64,000 nucleotides of DNA from Actinomycetota bacterium (lineage in GTDB: Bacteria; Actinomycetota; Thermoleophilia; Solirubrobacterales; 70-9): NCBI GenBank assembly GCA_018268575.1, contig JAFDWF010000208.1:111114-175113 (forward strand). The letters are read 5' to 3'. Below are positions 34,551-42,887 of the stretch, piece after piece. The first letter of the stretch is position 1; every line of letters starts with the position of its first letter. The translations under genes and the position numbers were made by a program. Under the pieces are notes generated by a model. That model saw only the letters and a list, made by a program, of their open reading frames with translations, was not told the DNA's origin and did no database searches.

Positions 34551-34717
34551 CTAGTGCCGTGTCCGGTGACGTTTGCCCGGTTCTGGCGCAGGCATCGGCG
34601 TGGCCGGCAAGGACGCAGACCCGAAGGCGTGGCAGCGCCACGTCGAGCGGTCGAGGACGCCGCCGGGCGCGGCGAGGGCCAGCCGGAGAGGGCAAACGTT
34701 GCCTGACACGGCACTAG
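34551..34717. mobile_element. 167-bp element with 28-bp inverted ends (MITE-like)
   Basis: Left end CTAGTGCCGTGTC (34551-34563), five unmatched bases, ACGTTTGCCC (34569-34578). Right end GGGCAAACGT (34690-34699), five bases, GACACGGCACTAG (34705-34717). The 13-bp tips and the 10-bp inner blocks are perfect inverted copies. The interior is GC-rich with one small hairpin (CGTGGC/GCCACG) and codes for nothing. No transposase is present. CTAG at both tips could be part of a target. A dispersed non-autonomous element or a large paired regulatory site are both possible; see the motif at 50949. Confidence 0.6.
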
Positions 34718-34731
34718 TTCTACCCGATTGC

Positions 34732-34770
34732 GTTCGCACTTCCCCCCGCTATCCGGGGATTACTGCGAAC
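34732..34770. repeat. Dispersed 3'-end inverted repeat, copy c
   Basis: GTTCGCA (34732-34738) and TGCGAAC (34764-34770) flank an inner CCCC/GGGG stem around the loop GCTATCC. It abuts the methyltransferase stop codon at 34771. Arms and CCGCTATCCGG core match copy a at 4996 closely. It sits 14 bp from the inverted-ended element, so two repeat types lie side by side here. Confidence 0.75.
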
Positions 34771-35517
34771 TCACTCGGGGAGCGTCGCCCTGAAGCAGTA
34801 GGTCCGGTAGGGGAAGTCGAACTCGGTGCCGAGGTGTGGATCGGTTTCGACCACCCGGCGCACGCCGTCGAGGATCTCCCGCCGTCGCCGCGCCGTCGCC
34901 GTGATCACGTAGCTGCGCGAGGCGGCCATCTCGACCAGCAGGTCGGCGTCCATCGGCCGTTCCCAGTCGGTGACGAAGCTCTCGGTAGGTCCGAACGGCG
35001 GCCCGATCTCGATCCCCTCCAGGGCGATCGACTGGGCGTCGCCGCTGCCCATCACCTCGCCCAACTGCGCCACCCAGCCGACCCGCTCGTCGCGGCGGTT
35101 CCAGATCAGTCCCAGCGTGCCGCCCGGCCGCAGCACCCGCGCCGCCTCCGCCGTCGCCCGCTCCGGGTCGACCCAGTGCCAGGCCTGGGCGACGGTGATC
35201 ACGTCGACGCTGCCGTCGGCCAGCGGGATCGCCTCCGCCGTCCCCTCCAGCGCCTCCACCTCGGGCACCGCCCAGGCGAGCGTCGTCCGCATCTCGGCGA
35301 GCGGCTCGACCGCCACCACCTCGAGGCCCCGGGCCGCCAGCGAGCGGGTCAGCTTGCCGGTCCCGGCGCCGAGGTCGAGCACGGTGCCCGCGCCCGCCGG
35401 CACCAGCCAGTCGATAGCCGCCTCGGGATAGCCCGGCCGCGCCCGCTCGTAGGCGTCGGCGGCGGCCCCGAACGACCGCGCCCGCACGTCCTTCTCCGCC
35501 TGCTCTCCCTCCCGCAC
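34771..35517 (-). CDS. Class I SAM-dependent methyltransferase
   Basis: A 248-residue methyltransferase of the Methyltransf_11 type. The SAM-binding motif I is VLDLGAGTGKLTRSLA (about 46-61), with the acidic VVAVEPLAEMR after strand 2, ALEGTAEAIPLADGSVDVI and the active-site AQAWHWVDPERATAEAARVLRPGGTLGLIWN. The AxAWHW signature is typical of a group often annotated as 2-methoxy benzoquinone-type or trans-aconitate-like methyltransferases; the acceptor is unknown. It is nine bases downstream of the MocR gene, in the same direction. Confidence 0.9.
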   Translation of the reverse strand: MREGEQAEKDVRARSFGAAADAYERARPGYPEAAIDWLVPAGAGTVLDLGAGTGKLTRSLAARGLEVVAVEPLAEMRTTLAWAVPEVEALEGTAEAIPLADGSVDVITVAQAWHWVDPERATAEAARVLRPGGTLGLIWNRRDERVGWVAQLGEVMGSGDAQSIALEGIEIGPPFGPTESFVTDWERPMDADLLVEMAASRSYVITATARRRREILDGVRRVVETDPHLGTEFDFPYRTYCFRATLPE

Positions 35518-35526
35518 GCCCCGATC

Positions 35527-37017
35527 CTACGACGCCCGCGCGGCGGCGGCCGCCTCGGCGATCGTGGCGACCACCTCGCGCAGCTCGCGGACCGAGGGGA
35601 GGCCGTAGCCGATCACCAGCGCCGGCGGGCGGGGGTCGCCACGGGTGAAGTCGGCGAGGCCCTGGACGCCGATCCCGGCGGCGGCGAGGTGCTCGATCAC
35701 CGGTGCCTCCTCGACGCCCGGCGGCAGCTCGAGCAGGACGTGGAGCCCGGCGGCGATGCCGCCGACCCTCGCCGCGGGCAGCGCCGCGGCGATCGCCTCC
35801 AGCAGGGCGGCGCGCTTCTCGCGGTAGTGGGCGCGGGCGGCGCGCAGGTGGCGGTCGAAGGCGCCGCTCGCGATCAGCTCGGCCAGGGCGAGCTGGTCGA
35901 GGCGCGGGCCGCCGCCGTCGAGCGAGGCGCGGGCGATCACCGCCCCGCTGACCAGCTCCGCCGGCAGGCAGAGCCAGGCGAGGCGGAGGGCGGGGGCGAG
36001 GGTCTTGGAGACGCTCCCGGCGAGGACGACGACGTCGGGCGCGAGGCCCTGCAGCGTTCCCGCCGGGCCGCGGCGGTCGTAGCGCAGCTCGGCGTCGTAG
36101 TCGTCCTCCAGCACCAGGGCGCCGCGCTCGCGCGCCCACTCGACCAGCGCCAGCCGCCGCTCCGCCGCCAGCACCGCGCCGATCGGCAGCGAGTGGGCGG
36201 GGGTGACGAGCACCGCGTCGGGGTCGGCCGCCGCCAGCGCCGCCACGTCGAGCCCGTCCTCGTCGACCGGGACCGGCACCAGCTCGAGGCCCTCGGCCTC
36301 GATCGACCAGCAGGCGACCGGATAGCCCGGGTCCTCGACCGCGACCCGGCGCCCGCCGCGGCCGCGCAGCAGCGAGCAGAAGATCCGCAGCCCCTGCTGG
36401 TAGCCGGCGGTGACGAGGATCGAGTCCGGCGCCACCGCGGCCGCCCGCACCCGGCCGAGGTGCTCGGCGAGCGCCTCGCGCAGCTCCGGGGCCCCGGCGA
36501 ACTCGCCGTAGCCGAGCCGCGCGTCGGGCAGCTCCGCCAGCGCCCGCCGCAGCGCCCGTCCCCAGGCCCGGCGAGGGAAGAGCGAGAGGTCCGGGGCGCC
36601 CGGAAAGAGGTCGATCGCGACGGCGGGGCCCGCGGTCGCGCTCCGCGACGGTTCGGCGCCGCCATCCACCGCGGAGGACTCTGGCGACGAGGGGCCGCGC
36701 CCGGTCGCCGGCGCGACCCGCGTCCCCGACCCCCGTTCGGCGACCAGGTAGCCCTCGGCGGCGAGCTGCTCGAAGGCCTCGACCACCAGCCGCCGCGACA
36801 CCCCGAGCTCGGCCCCGAGCGCCCGCGAGGACGGCAGCCGCGCCCCCGGCCGCAGCCGCCCCGAGCGCACCGACTCCCGCAGGCCCGCCTCGAGCTGCGC
36901 GCGCCGTGGCCCCGCCGGGTCCCACTCGGGCAGCAGCAGCTCCGGCGACCTGGAGGCCTGGTGGCCTCCAGGGGAATTGGTACCCGATTCCGACATTAGA
37001 TTGGACCTTATCGCCAT
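35527..37017 (-). CDS. MocR/PdxR-type GntR regulator with aminotransferase fold
   Basis: A 496-residue fusion regulator. The GntR winged helix spans about 40-105 (LRESVRSGRLRPGARLPSSRALGAELGVSRRLVVEAFEQLAAEGYL). The fold-type-I aminotransferase-like part starts near 130, with DPGYP, LEDDYDAELRYDRR, and the PLP lysine in VLAGSVSKTLAPALRLAW. Such proteins bind PLP and regulate vitamin B6 or amino-acid genes. It diverges from an AhpD-like gene and precedes a methyltransferase. ATG 37017 is the longest start; ATG 36996 is a good alternative. Confidence 0.93.
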   Translation of the reverse strand: MAIRSNLMSESGTNSPGGHQASRSPELLLPEWDPAGPRRAQLEAGLRESVRSGRLRPGARLPSSRALGAELGVSRRLVVEAFEQLAAEGYLVAERGSGTRVAPATGRGPSSPESSAVDGGAEPSRSATAGPAVAIDLFPGAPDLSLFPRRAWGRALRRALAELPDARLGYGEFAGAPELREALAEHLGRVRAAAVAPDSILVTAGYQQGLRIFCSLLRGRGGRRVAVEDPGYPVACWSIEAEGLELVPVPVDEDGLDVAALAAADPDAVLVTPAHSLPIGAVLAAERRLALVEWARERGALVLEDDYDAELRYDRRGPAGTLQGLAPDVVVLAGSVSKTLAPALRLAWLCLPAELVSGAVIARASLDGGGPRLDQLALAELIASGAFDRHLRAARAHYREKRAALLEAIAAALPAARVGGIAAGLHVLLELPPGVEEAPVIEHLAAAGIGVQGLADFTRGDPRPPALVIGYGLPSVRELREVVATIAEAAAAARAS

Positions 37018-37062
37018 ACCACATTGCGCTAGCCTGGTCGGGCAACCGACCTAGGAGGGGCC

Positions 37063-37683
37063 ATGAAACCGAGAATCGAGCCACGCCAAGGGTTCTTCGC
37101 CGACGCGGTGGCGCGCGGCGCCCGCATCAGCTTCGGCCGCGACCTCGTGTCGGCGCGCGTCTACGCCCGCCACCCGCGCCTGATGTTCGGCTACATGCGC
37201 TCCAACCGCGCCGCCGAGCGCACTCCCCACGTCCCCAAGCCGCTCGCCGAGCTGGCGGTGCTGCGCGCCGCGACGATCGTCGGCTGCGAGTTCTGCATCG
37301 ACATCGGCTCCGAGCTCGCCCGCCGCACCGGGCTCACCGACGATCAGCTGCGCTCCCTCCACGACGCCCACGCCGCCGACCTCTTCGACGACGACCAGCT
37401 GCTGGTCATCGACCTTGCCACCGGGATGTCGGCCACCCCCGGCGAGGTCGAGGAGGAGCTGATGCGGCGCGCTCAGGCCCGCTTCGGGGTCAAGGGCACG
37501 ATGGAGCTGGTCCAGCTGATCGCCTGGGAGAATGCCCGCGCGCGGATGAACGTCGCCCTCGGTCTCGGCGCCGAGGGCTTCTCCGAGGGAAAGGCCTGCG
37601 CCCTTCCCTACACGGCCGACGGCATCGAGCCGATGTCGATGACGAACCGGTACTTGACCTCGGAGGCGAGCATCCGGTCGTAG
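37063..37683 (+). CDS. Carboxymuconolactone decarboxylase / AhpD-like protein
   Basis: A 206-residue all-helical protein of the CMD/AhpD family. The redox-type motif is VGCEFCIDIGSELARR, a CxxC at the start of a helix, and the C-terminal helix is WENARARMNVALGLGAEGFSEG. CxxC members reduce peroxides or disulphides. A perfect AGGAGG at 37051-37056 precedes ATG 37063. The usual family end is near CALP, but this frame has no stop there and runs another 20 residues into the antisense of the adjacent dehydrogenase gene. The divergent MocR regulator is its likely controller. Confidence 0.88.
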   Translation: MKPRIEPRQGFFADAVARGARISFGRDLVSARVYARHPRLMFGYMRSNRAAERTPHVPKPLAELAVLRAATIVGCEFCIDIGSELARRTGLTDDQLRSLHDAHAADLFDDDQLLVIDLATGMSATPGEVEEELMRRAQARFGVKGTMELVQLIAWENARARMNVALGLGAEGFSEGKACALPYTADGIEPMSMTNRYLTSEASIRS

Positions 37684-38666
37684 GCCTCGTCGATCTGCTC
37701 CATCGCGATCATCTCGACCTCGGCGGTGACGCCGTGCTCGGCGCAGAAGTCGAGCATCTCCTGGGTCTCGGCGATGCCGCCGATGTTGGAGCCGGCGAGC
37801 GAGCGCCGGCTGGCGGTCAGGGCGAAGACGGCGGGCGAGGGATGGGGCGCGGGCGGCGCCCCGAGCAGGACCAGCGAGCCGTCGCGGCGCAGGCTGCGCA
37901 GGTAGGGATCGAGGTCGTGCGGCGCGGCGACCGTGTCGACGATCAGGTCGAGCGTCCCCCGCGCGGCCTTCATCCGGGCGGCGTCGGTGGAGACGACCAC
38001 CTCGCTCGCGCCGAGCGCGCGGGCGTCGTCGGCCTTGCCCGGCGAGGTGGTGAAGAGGGTCACCGCGGCGCCGATCGCGGCGGCGATCTTCACCCCCACG
38101 TGGCCGAGGCCGCCGAGCCCGACGACGCCGACCTTCGAGTCCGGGCCGACGTTCCAGTGGCGCAGCGGTGAGTAGGTGGTGATCCCGGCGCAGAGCAGCG
38201 GCGCCGTCGCCGCGAGGTCGACGTCGGGGGAGATCCGCAGGACGAAGTCCTGGTCGACGACGATCGCGCTCGAGTAGCCGCCCGCGGTCATCCGCCCGGT
38301 CTCCTTCTCCACGCTGCCGTAGGTGAAGGTCGCCCCGTTCTCGCAGTACTGCTCGAGCCCCTCGCCGCAGGAGGCGCAGGTGCGGCACGAGTCCACCATG
38401 CAGCCGACCCCGGCCAGGTCGCCGACCGCGAAGCGCTCGACTTCCTCGCCGACTGCGCTGACCCGGCCGACGATCTCGTGCCCGGGGACGATCGGCCATG
38501 TTCGCTGCCCCCACTCGCCGCGCGCGGTGTGGAGGTCGGAGTGGCAGACGCCGCAGAAGAGGATCTCGATCGAGACGTCGCGGGGGCCGGGCACACGGCG
38601 CTCGATCGCCAGCGAGTGGAGGGGCCGGTCGGCGGCGGGCGCGCCGAAGGCGTTGGTCTGTGACAT
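37608..38666 (-). CDS. Zinc alcohol dehydrogenase, cinnamyl-alcohol-dehydrogenase type
   Basis: A 352-residue NADP-dependent alcohol/aldehyde reductase of the CAD group (YahK/AdhC-like). The catalytic zinc motif is FCGVCHSDLHTARGEW with the GHEIVGRV glutamate-histidine. Structural zinc cysteines are in CRTCASCGEGLEQYC. The coenzyme motif is GVVGLGGLGHVGVKIAAAIG. The natural end is YRFVIDIGSM. It probably detoxifies aldehydes. The last 76 bases overlap, tail to tail, the extended end of the AhpD-like gene. The amidase gene lies upstream on the same strand. Confidence 0.93.
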   Translation of the reverse strand: MSQTNAFGAPAADRPLHSLAIERRVPGPRDVSIEILFCGVCHSDLHTARGEWGQRTWPIVPGHEIVGRVSAVGEEVERFAVGDLAGVGCMVDSCRTCASCGEGLEQYCENGATFTYGSVEKETGRMTAGGYSSAIVVDQDFVLRISPDVDLAATAPLLCAGITTYSPLRHWNVGPDSKVGVVGLGGLGHVGVKIAAAIGAAVTLFTTSPGKADDARALGASEVVVSTDAARMKAARGTLDLIVDTVAAPHDLDPYLRSLRRDGSLVLLGAPPAPHPSPAVFALTASRRSLAGSNIGGIAETQEMLDFCAEHGVTAEVEMIAMEQIDEAYDRMLASEVKYRFVIDIGSMPSAV

Positions 38667-38719
38667 GGGCGCTCCGATCCGCCGGGAAGTAGGGGACGGC
38701 AGAGCTTATGGAACGCCGG

Positions 38720-39532
38720 CTACCGGCTCCGTAGGAAGGCCGTGATCGCCTCGGCCATCGACTTGGCGGCGAGGCGCTGGAAGGCGGGCTTCACCAGGCG
38801 CGCGGCGTCGGCGGCGTTGCGCATGTTCAGGCACTCGATCAGGACCTTGGGGACGGTGGTGAGGTTGAGGCCCGCGAGGTTGTCCCGGGGGGCGAAGCCG
38901 CCGCTGCCGTCGTAGTTGGAGATCGGGATGCCGGTCACCGCCGTGTAGCGACGCAAGAGAATGCGCCCGAAGCGCTTGGAGGAGGCGATCACGCCGTCGT
39001 TGGGGCCGTCGGGGACGGGGGTGAGGATGGCGACGCCGCGGCCGCCCGGCGGCCCGCCATCGGCGTGGATGTCGATCGCCACGTCGGCGCCCGCCTTGTT
39101 CAGGATCTGGGCGCGCCTGGTGATGCAGGGGCCGACGCCGTGGTTGGAGCGGCGCGTCATCACCACCTTCGCCCCCTCGGCGATCAGGTCGGCGCGCAGG
39201 TAGCTCGCCACGTTGAAGTTGAACCGCGCCTCGGTGTAGCCGCCGTCGGTCTCGGTGCCGGTGGTGTCGCAGGCCTCCTCTTCGCGGCCGTTCCAGACCG
39301 GCCGGTTGATGAAGCTCGGATCGGTGAAGTTGCCGCCGTTGTGGCCCGGGTCGATGCCGACCACCTTGCCCGCCAGCGGCTTCGCCGGCGCCGGGGCCGT
39401 GGCCTCGGCGGGGGACGGGGCCGTCGCGGTCGCCGGCGGGGGAGCCGGGTGGGAGCCCGCGAGCGCCAGCGCGATGAGCGCCGCGACGATGGCACCGGTG
39501 CCGATCACGGCGGTGAATCTACCCGTGTGCAA
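38720..39532 (-). CDS. Exported N-acetylmuramoyl-L-alanine amidase (Amidase_3)
   Basis: A 270-residue zinc amidase that cuts the bond between glycan and stem peptide. An N-terminal membrane helix or signal (AVIGTGAIVAALIALALAGS) is followed by a proline/alanine linker to about residue 52. Zinc ligands and catalytic residues are visible in VVGIDPGHNGG, GGYTEARFNFNVA, AIDIHADGGPPGG and VLIECLNMRNAADA. The start is uncertain: TTG 39532 or GTG 39508, both giving an export signal. It diverges from a dehydrogenase gene. With the L,D-transpeptidase nearby, it adds to wall remodelling. Confidence 0.9.
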   Translation of the reverse strand: MHTGRFTAVIGTGAIVAALIALALAGSHPAPPPATATAPSPAEATAPAPAKPLAGKVVGIDPGHNGGNFTDPSFINRPVWNGREEEACDTTGTETDGGYTEARFNFNVASYLRADLIAEGAKVVMTRRSNHGVGPCITRRAQILNKAGADVAIDIHADGGPPGGRGVAILTPVPDGPNDGVIASSKRFGRILLRRYTAVTGIPISNYDGSGGFAPRDNLAGLNLTTVPKVLIECLNMRNAADAARLVKPAFQRLAAKSMAEAITAFLRSR

Positions 39533-39542
39533 GGCTCGGGTG

Positions 39543-40496
39543 GTGAAGCGGATCGTCCTGCTCGACGATTACCAGGGCATCGCCCTCGACTACGGCGGCT
39601 GGGACCGCATCCCGGACGAGTGGCAGGTGGTCGCCCTGGAGCAGCACATCGACGATCCCGAGGAGCTGGTCGCCGCTCTGTCGGAGGCCGCGGTGGTCGT
39701 CGCGATGCGCGAGCGGACCAAGCTGCCCGCGGCGGTCCTCGGGCGCCTCCCGGAGCTGAAGCTGCTGATCACCACCGGCATGTCCAACGTCGCGATCGAC
39801 GTCGCCGCCGCCAAGGCGGCCGGGGTGGTGGTCTGCGGCACCGGGATCAACGCCTCGCCGACCGCCGAGCTCGCCTGGGGCCTGATCCTGGCGCTACTGC
39901 GAAACATCCCGGCGGAGGACGCGAACCTGCGCGCCGGCGGCTGGCAGTCGACGATCGGCGGCGACCTCGAGGGCGCCGCGCTCGGGCTGGTCGGCCTCGG
40001 CCGCCTCGGCAGGCGGATGGTCCCGGTCGCCCAGGCCTTCGGCATGGACGTCCTCGCCTGGAGCCAGAACCTCGACCCCGCGGCGGCGCGGGCGCTGGGG
40101 GTCGAGCCGGTCGAGAAGCTCGACCTCTTCGGGCGCAGCGACGTGATCTCGGTCCACTACCGGCTGAGCGAGCGCAGCCGCGGGATCGTCGGCGCCGCCG
40201 AGATCGGCGCGATGAAGCCGAGCGCCTACCTGGTCAACACCTCGCGCGGCCCGCTCGTCGACACCGAGGCGCTGCTCGCGGCGCTCGTGGCGGGCACGAT
40301 TGCGGGCGCCGGCATCGACGTCTACGAGGCCGAGCCGCTGCCGGCCGACCACCCGTTGCGCGGCGCCCCGCGCGCGGTCCTCACCCCGCACCTCGGCTAC
40401 GTCACCGAGGACACTTACGCGACCTTCTTCGGCGACGCCGTCGAGGACGTCCTCGCCTGGCTCGACGGGGCGCCGATCCGCCTCCTCGAAGGCTGA
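39543..40496 (+). CDS. D-isomer-specific 2-hydroxyacid dehydrogenase
   Basis: A 317-residue NAD-dependent dehydrogenase of the D-2-hydroxyacid (phosphoglycerate dehydrogenase-like) family. The NAD motif is LGLVGLGRLGRRM, with catalytic Arg in VNTSRGPLVD, Glu in GAGIDVYEAEPLP and His in VLTPHLGYVTEDTYATFF. It lacks a C-terminal ACT domain, so it is not a classical SerA. Substrate unknown. GTG 39543 (VKRIVLLDDYQ) is chosen, with AAGG eight bases upstream. A GTG at 39540 is equally possible. It is convergent with the cytochrome c gene. Confidence 0.9.
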   Translation: MKRIVLLDDYQGIALDYGGWDRIPDEWQVVALEQHIDDPEELVAALSEAAVVVAMRERTKLPAAVLGRLPELKLLITTGMSNVAIDVAAAKAAGVVVCGTGINASPTAELAWGLILALLRNIPAEDANLRAGGWQSTIGGDLEGAALGLVGLGRLGRRMVPVAQAFGMDVLAWSQNLDPAAARALGVEPVEKLDLFGRSDVISVHYRLSERSRGIVGAAEIGAMKPSAYLVNTSRGPLVDTEALLAALVAGTIAGAGIDVYEAEPLPADHPLRGAPRAVLTPHLGYVTEDTYATFFGDAVEDVLAWLDGAPIRLLEG

Positions 40497-40517
40497 GGGC
40501 CGGACGACTGGTTCCGA

Positions 40518-40543
40518 GCGTCGCGCCCTGCCAGGCGCGACGC
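40518..40543. terminator. Bidirectional terminator hairpin
   Basis: GCGTCGCGCC (40518-40527) pairs perfectly with GGCGCGACGC (40534-40543) around CTGCCA. It stands between the convergent stops of the dehydrogenase and cytochrome c genes, 22 and 13 bases away. Confidence 0.7.
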
Positions 40544-40556
40544 CCGCCCGCGGCGT

Positions 40557-41138
40557 CTAGCCTTTGCCGGCGACCGAGGAGACGTAGGTCGCGACGGCTT
40601 TGATTTCCTTGGCGTTCAGGATGCCTTCGTTGCCGAAGGCGGGCATCGGGCCGCCACCGTTGATCACCTGGTGTTCGACCGTTGCCAGTTCCGGTTCGAG
40701 TTCGTCGAGATTGGGACCGATCGTGCCGGTCGTCCCGGCCGCCTGCAGCGTGTGGCAGGAGCCGCAATTGGTGGTGAAGACGGTCTTGCCTTCGGCAGCC
40801 AGCGACGATTCGCCGCTGCGATTTTCACTTTCCGAGGCTTCTTCGGATTCTTCGGCCGGAGCTTCTTCCGCCGGTTCTTCAGCTTCTTCGGCCGGTTCTT
40901 CTTCGGCGGGCGCTTCTTCGGCTTCGGCCGGTTCTTCTTCGGCGGGCGCTTCTTCGGCTTCGGCCGGTTCTTCTTCGGCGGGCGGCGTTTCGGCGGCGTT
41001 GGGTTCCTTGCCTTCCGCCGTCCCTTGGCCGGTGGTGGTGGTGCCGCCGCTGCCGCCGCAGCCGGCGACGACGAGGGCTCCCGCGAGCGCGAGGATGACG
41101 ATCAGGATCAGGGCTTTCGCGGTCTTGGTTTCGGTCAT
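40557..41138 (-). CDS. Cytochrome c lipoprotein with acidic repeat linker
   Basis: A 193-residue periplasm-side electron carrier. The lipoprotein signal ends in the lipobox LVVAGCGG (Cys about 27). Residues about 45-105 are an acidic proline/alanine/glutamate linker with a 12-residue repeat (EEPAEAEEAPAE). The class I cytochrome c domain follows, with heme motif CGSCH and the axial methionine in GGGPMPAFG. GGGAGG nine bases before ATG 41138 is a good ribosome-binding site. The divergent gene is a PQQ-type dehydrogenase lipoprotein, so this is its likely electron acceptor, held away from the membrane by the linker. Confidence 0.9.
   Translation of the reverse strand: MTETKTAKALILIVILALAGALVVAGCGGSGGTTTTGQGTAEGKEPNAAETPPAEEEPAEAEEAPAEEEPAEAEEAPAEEEPAEEAEEPAEEAPAEESEEASESENRSGESSLAAEGKTVFTTNCGSCHTLQAAGTTGTIGPNLDELEPELATVEHQVINGGGPMPAFGNEGILNAKEIKAVATYVSSVAGKG
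40890..40985. repeat. 36-bp tandem repeat inside the cytochrome c gene
   Basis: Three near-identical units with a 36-bp period (starting near 40890, 40926, 40962) encode the acidic 12-residue linker repeat. Copy number could vary between strains by slippage, changing linker length. Confidence 0.75.
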
Positions 41139-41215
41139 TTAGCCAGCCTCCCGACGGTCGTTTTCCTCGATCTATTCTCCGTTGCGCCTTGCGTGCTCGC
41201 TTCGCGATCTTCCGA

Positions 41216-42832
41216 ATGCGCCCCGGCCAACTGCGCCGCGGGCCCATCCTATCGATGCTCGTCGCGGCCCTCGTCCTGCCCGCCGGTTGCGGTGGCGGCG
41301 GTGCGACGGGCGCCCGCGACGGTGGCGACGTCGGCTGGCCGCACTGGGGGAACGTCGCCGAGAACACCCACTTCGCCGCCCTCGACCAGATCGACCGCGG
41401 CAACGTCGCCGATCTCGAGGTCGCCTGGACGCGCCCCGGCGAACGGGGCCAGGACGCCTGGGAGACCTTCCCGATCGTGGTCGGTCGCACCATGTACTAC
41501 GACACCGGCCGCGGCAAGGTCTACGCGGTCGATGCCGCCACCGGCAGGGTCCGCTGGACCTACCTGGCGCCGGTCGACTTCCTCGCCGGTCCGCAGCTGC
41601 AGCTGAGCGAGCCGGTCAACCGCGGCGTCACCTACGGCGCCGGGCGCATCTACCTGACCACCGCCGACGACCAGCTGATCGCGCTCGACGCGAAGACCGG
41701 CAGGCCGCTCTGGAAGACGCGCGTCGTCGATCCCGAAAAGGGCAACACGATGAACTCGCCGGGCACCTTCTGGCGGGGCGAGCTGCTCGTCGGCGGCCCG
41801 GCCGGCAACGCCGGCCTGCGCGGCTTCCTCGCCGCCTACGACGCCGCCACCGGCAGGCAGCTCTGGCGTACCTTCATGGTGCCGCCGCCGGGCGAGGGCT
41901 GGAACCGGGCGCGCGGCACCCACGGCGGTGGCGACGTCTGGATGCCGCCGGTGGTCGATCCGCGCAGCGGCACCGCCTACGTCTCGACCGGCAACCCGAC
42001 CCCGGGCTTCACCGACGCCACCCGCCGCGGCTGCGACCCGCTGGCCGACGCGATCGTCGCCCTCGACGCCAAGAGCGGCCGGATCGAGTGGGCCCGCACG
42101 CTCTTCTGTCGGGACAGCTGGGACTACGACACCGTGCAGGCGCCGATGGTCCTCGACCTCGCCGGCGGCGCCGCAGGGGTGCGCGCGGTCGGCAGCGGCA
42201 GCAAGGCGGGTTACTACGCGCTCTTCGGCGCCCGCACCGGGGCGCCGATCTCGCGCTCGCCCTTCATCACCAGGTACTCGCGCCCGCACCGGCGCCCGAC
42301 CCGGCGCGGGGTCGTCGTCTGCCCGGGGATCTTCGGCGGCATCGAGTACGGCCCCGCCGCCCTCGGCGTCGGCGGAGAATCGATCTACATCGCCGGCAAC
42401 CAGATGTGCATGCGCTACAAGCTCGATTCGCGGGCCGCGCTCGAAGCCCACGCGCCCGGCGAGGACGACCTCGGCGGCAGCGCCGAGCAGGTCGGCGCCG
42501 CGACCGGGGTGCTCGCCGCCCTCGACCCGGCGACCGGCAGGCTGCGCTGGCGGGTGCCGCTGCCGCGCCCCTCAAACGGCGGCGTCCTCGCCACCGCCGG
42601 GGGGATCGTCCTGGCCGGCGACGACGACGGCTACCTCTACGCCTTCGACGAGCGCAGCGGCAAGGTGCTCTGGCGCTACGACCTCGAACGCCGGGTGGGC
42701 TCGGCGCCGATCGCCTACGAAGTCGACGGGGTCGAGTACATTGCGCTCGCCGCGGGCGGCTCCTTGGTGGAAGCCAAGGGAACCGCGCCGGACCGCCCGG
42801 CGCGCCTCTTCGTCTTCCGCCTCGGCGGTTGA
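41216..42832 (+). CDS. PQQ-type dehydrogenase lipoprotein
   Basis: A 538-residue beta-propeller of the PQQ alcohol dehydrogenase class. ATG 41216 gives a lipoprotein signal with lipobox LVLPAGCGG. Eight-bladed propeller repeats are clear (YAVDAATGRVRWTY, IALDAKTGRPLWK, AAYDAATGRQLWR, AALDPATGRLRWR, YAFDERSGKVLWRY). The active-site-type segments STGNPTPG and CRDSWDYDTVQAP are present, so PQQ-dependent oxidation of an alcohol or aldehyde is possible. No cytochrome domain is fused; the divergent cytochrome c lipoprotein may serve. TTG 41189 is a less likely start. Confidence 0.85.
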   Translation: MRPGQLRRGPILSMLVAALVLPAGCGGGGATGARDGGDVGWPHWGNVAENTHFAALDQIDRGNVADLEVAWTRPGERGQDAWETFPIVVGRTMYYDTGRGKVYAVDAATGRVRWTYLAPVDFLAGPQLQLSEPVNRGVTYGAGRIYLTTADDQLIALDAKTGRPLWKTRVVDPEKGNTMNSPGTFWRGELLVGGPAGNAGLRGFLAAYDAATGRQLWRTFMVPPPGEGWNRARGTHGGGDVWMPPVVDPRSGTAYVSTGNPTPGFTDATRRGCDPLADAIVALDAKSGRIEWARTLFCRDSWDYDTVQAPMVLDLAGGAAGVRAVGSGSKAGYYALFGARTGAPISRSPFITRYSRPHRRPTRRGVVVCPGIFGGIEYGPAALGVGGESIYIAGNQMCMRYKLDSRAALEAHAPGEDDLGGSAEQVGAATGVLAALDPATGRLRWRVPLPRPSNGGVLATAGGIVLAGDDDGYLYAFDERSGKVLWRYDLERRVGSAPIAYEVDGVEYIALAAGGSLVEAKGTAPDRPARLFVFRLGG

Positions 42833-42887
42833 AGTTGCCGGCGCTCGACGACCGGCGCGGCGCCGCTGGGAATCCGCCAGCCCATCG

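Noticed and set aside
34591..34690. A transposase remnant inside the inverted-ended element
   Set aside because: No frame of this 112-bp core resembles a transposase; it is too short to code for one.
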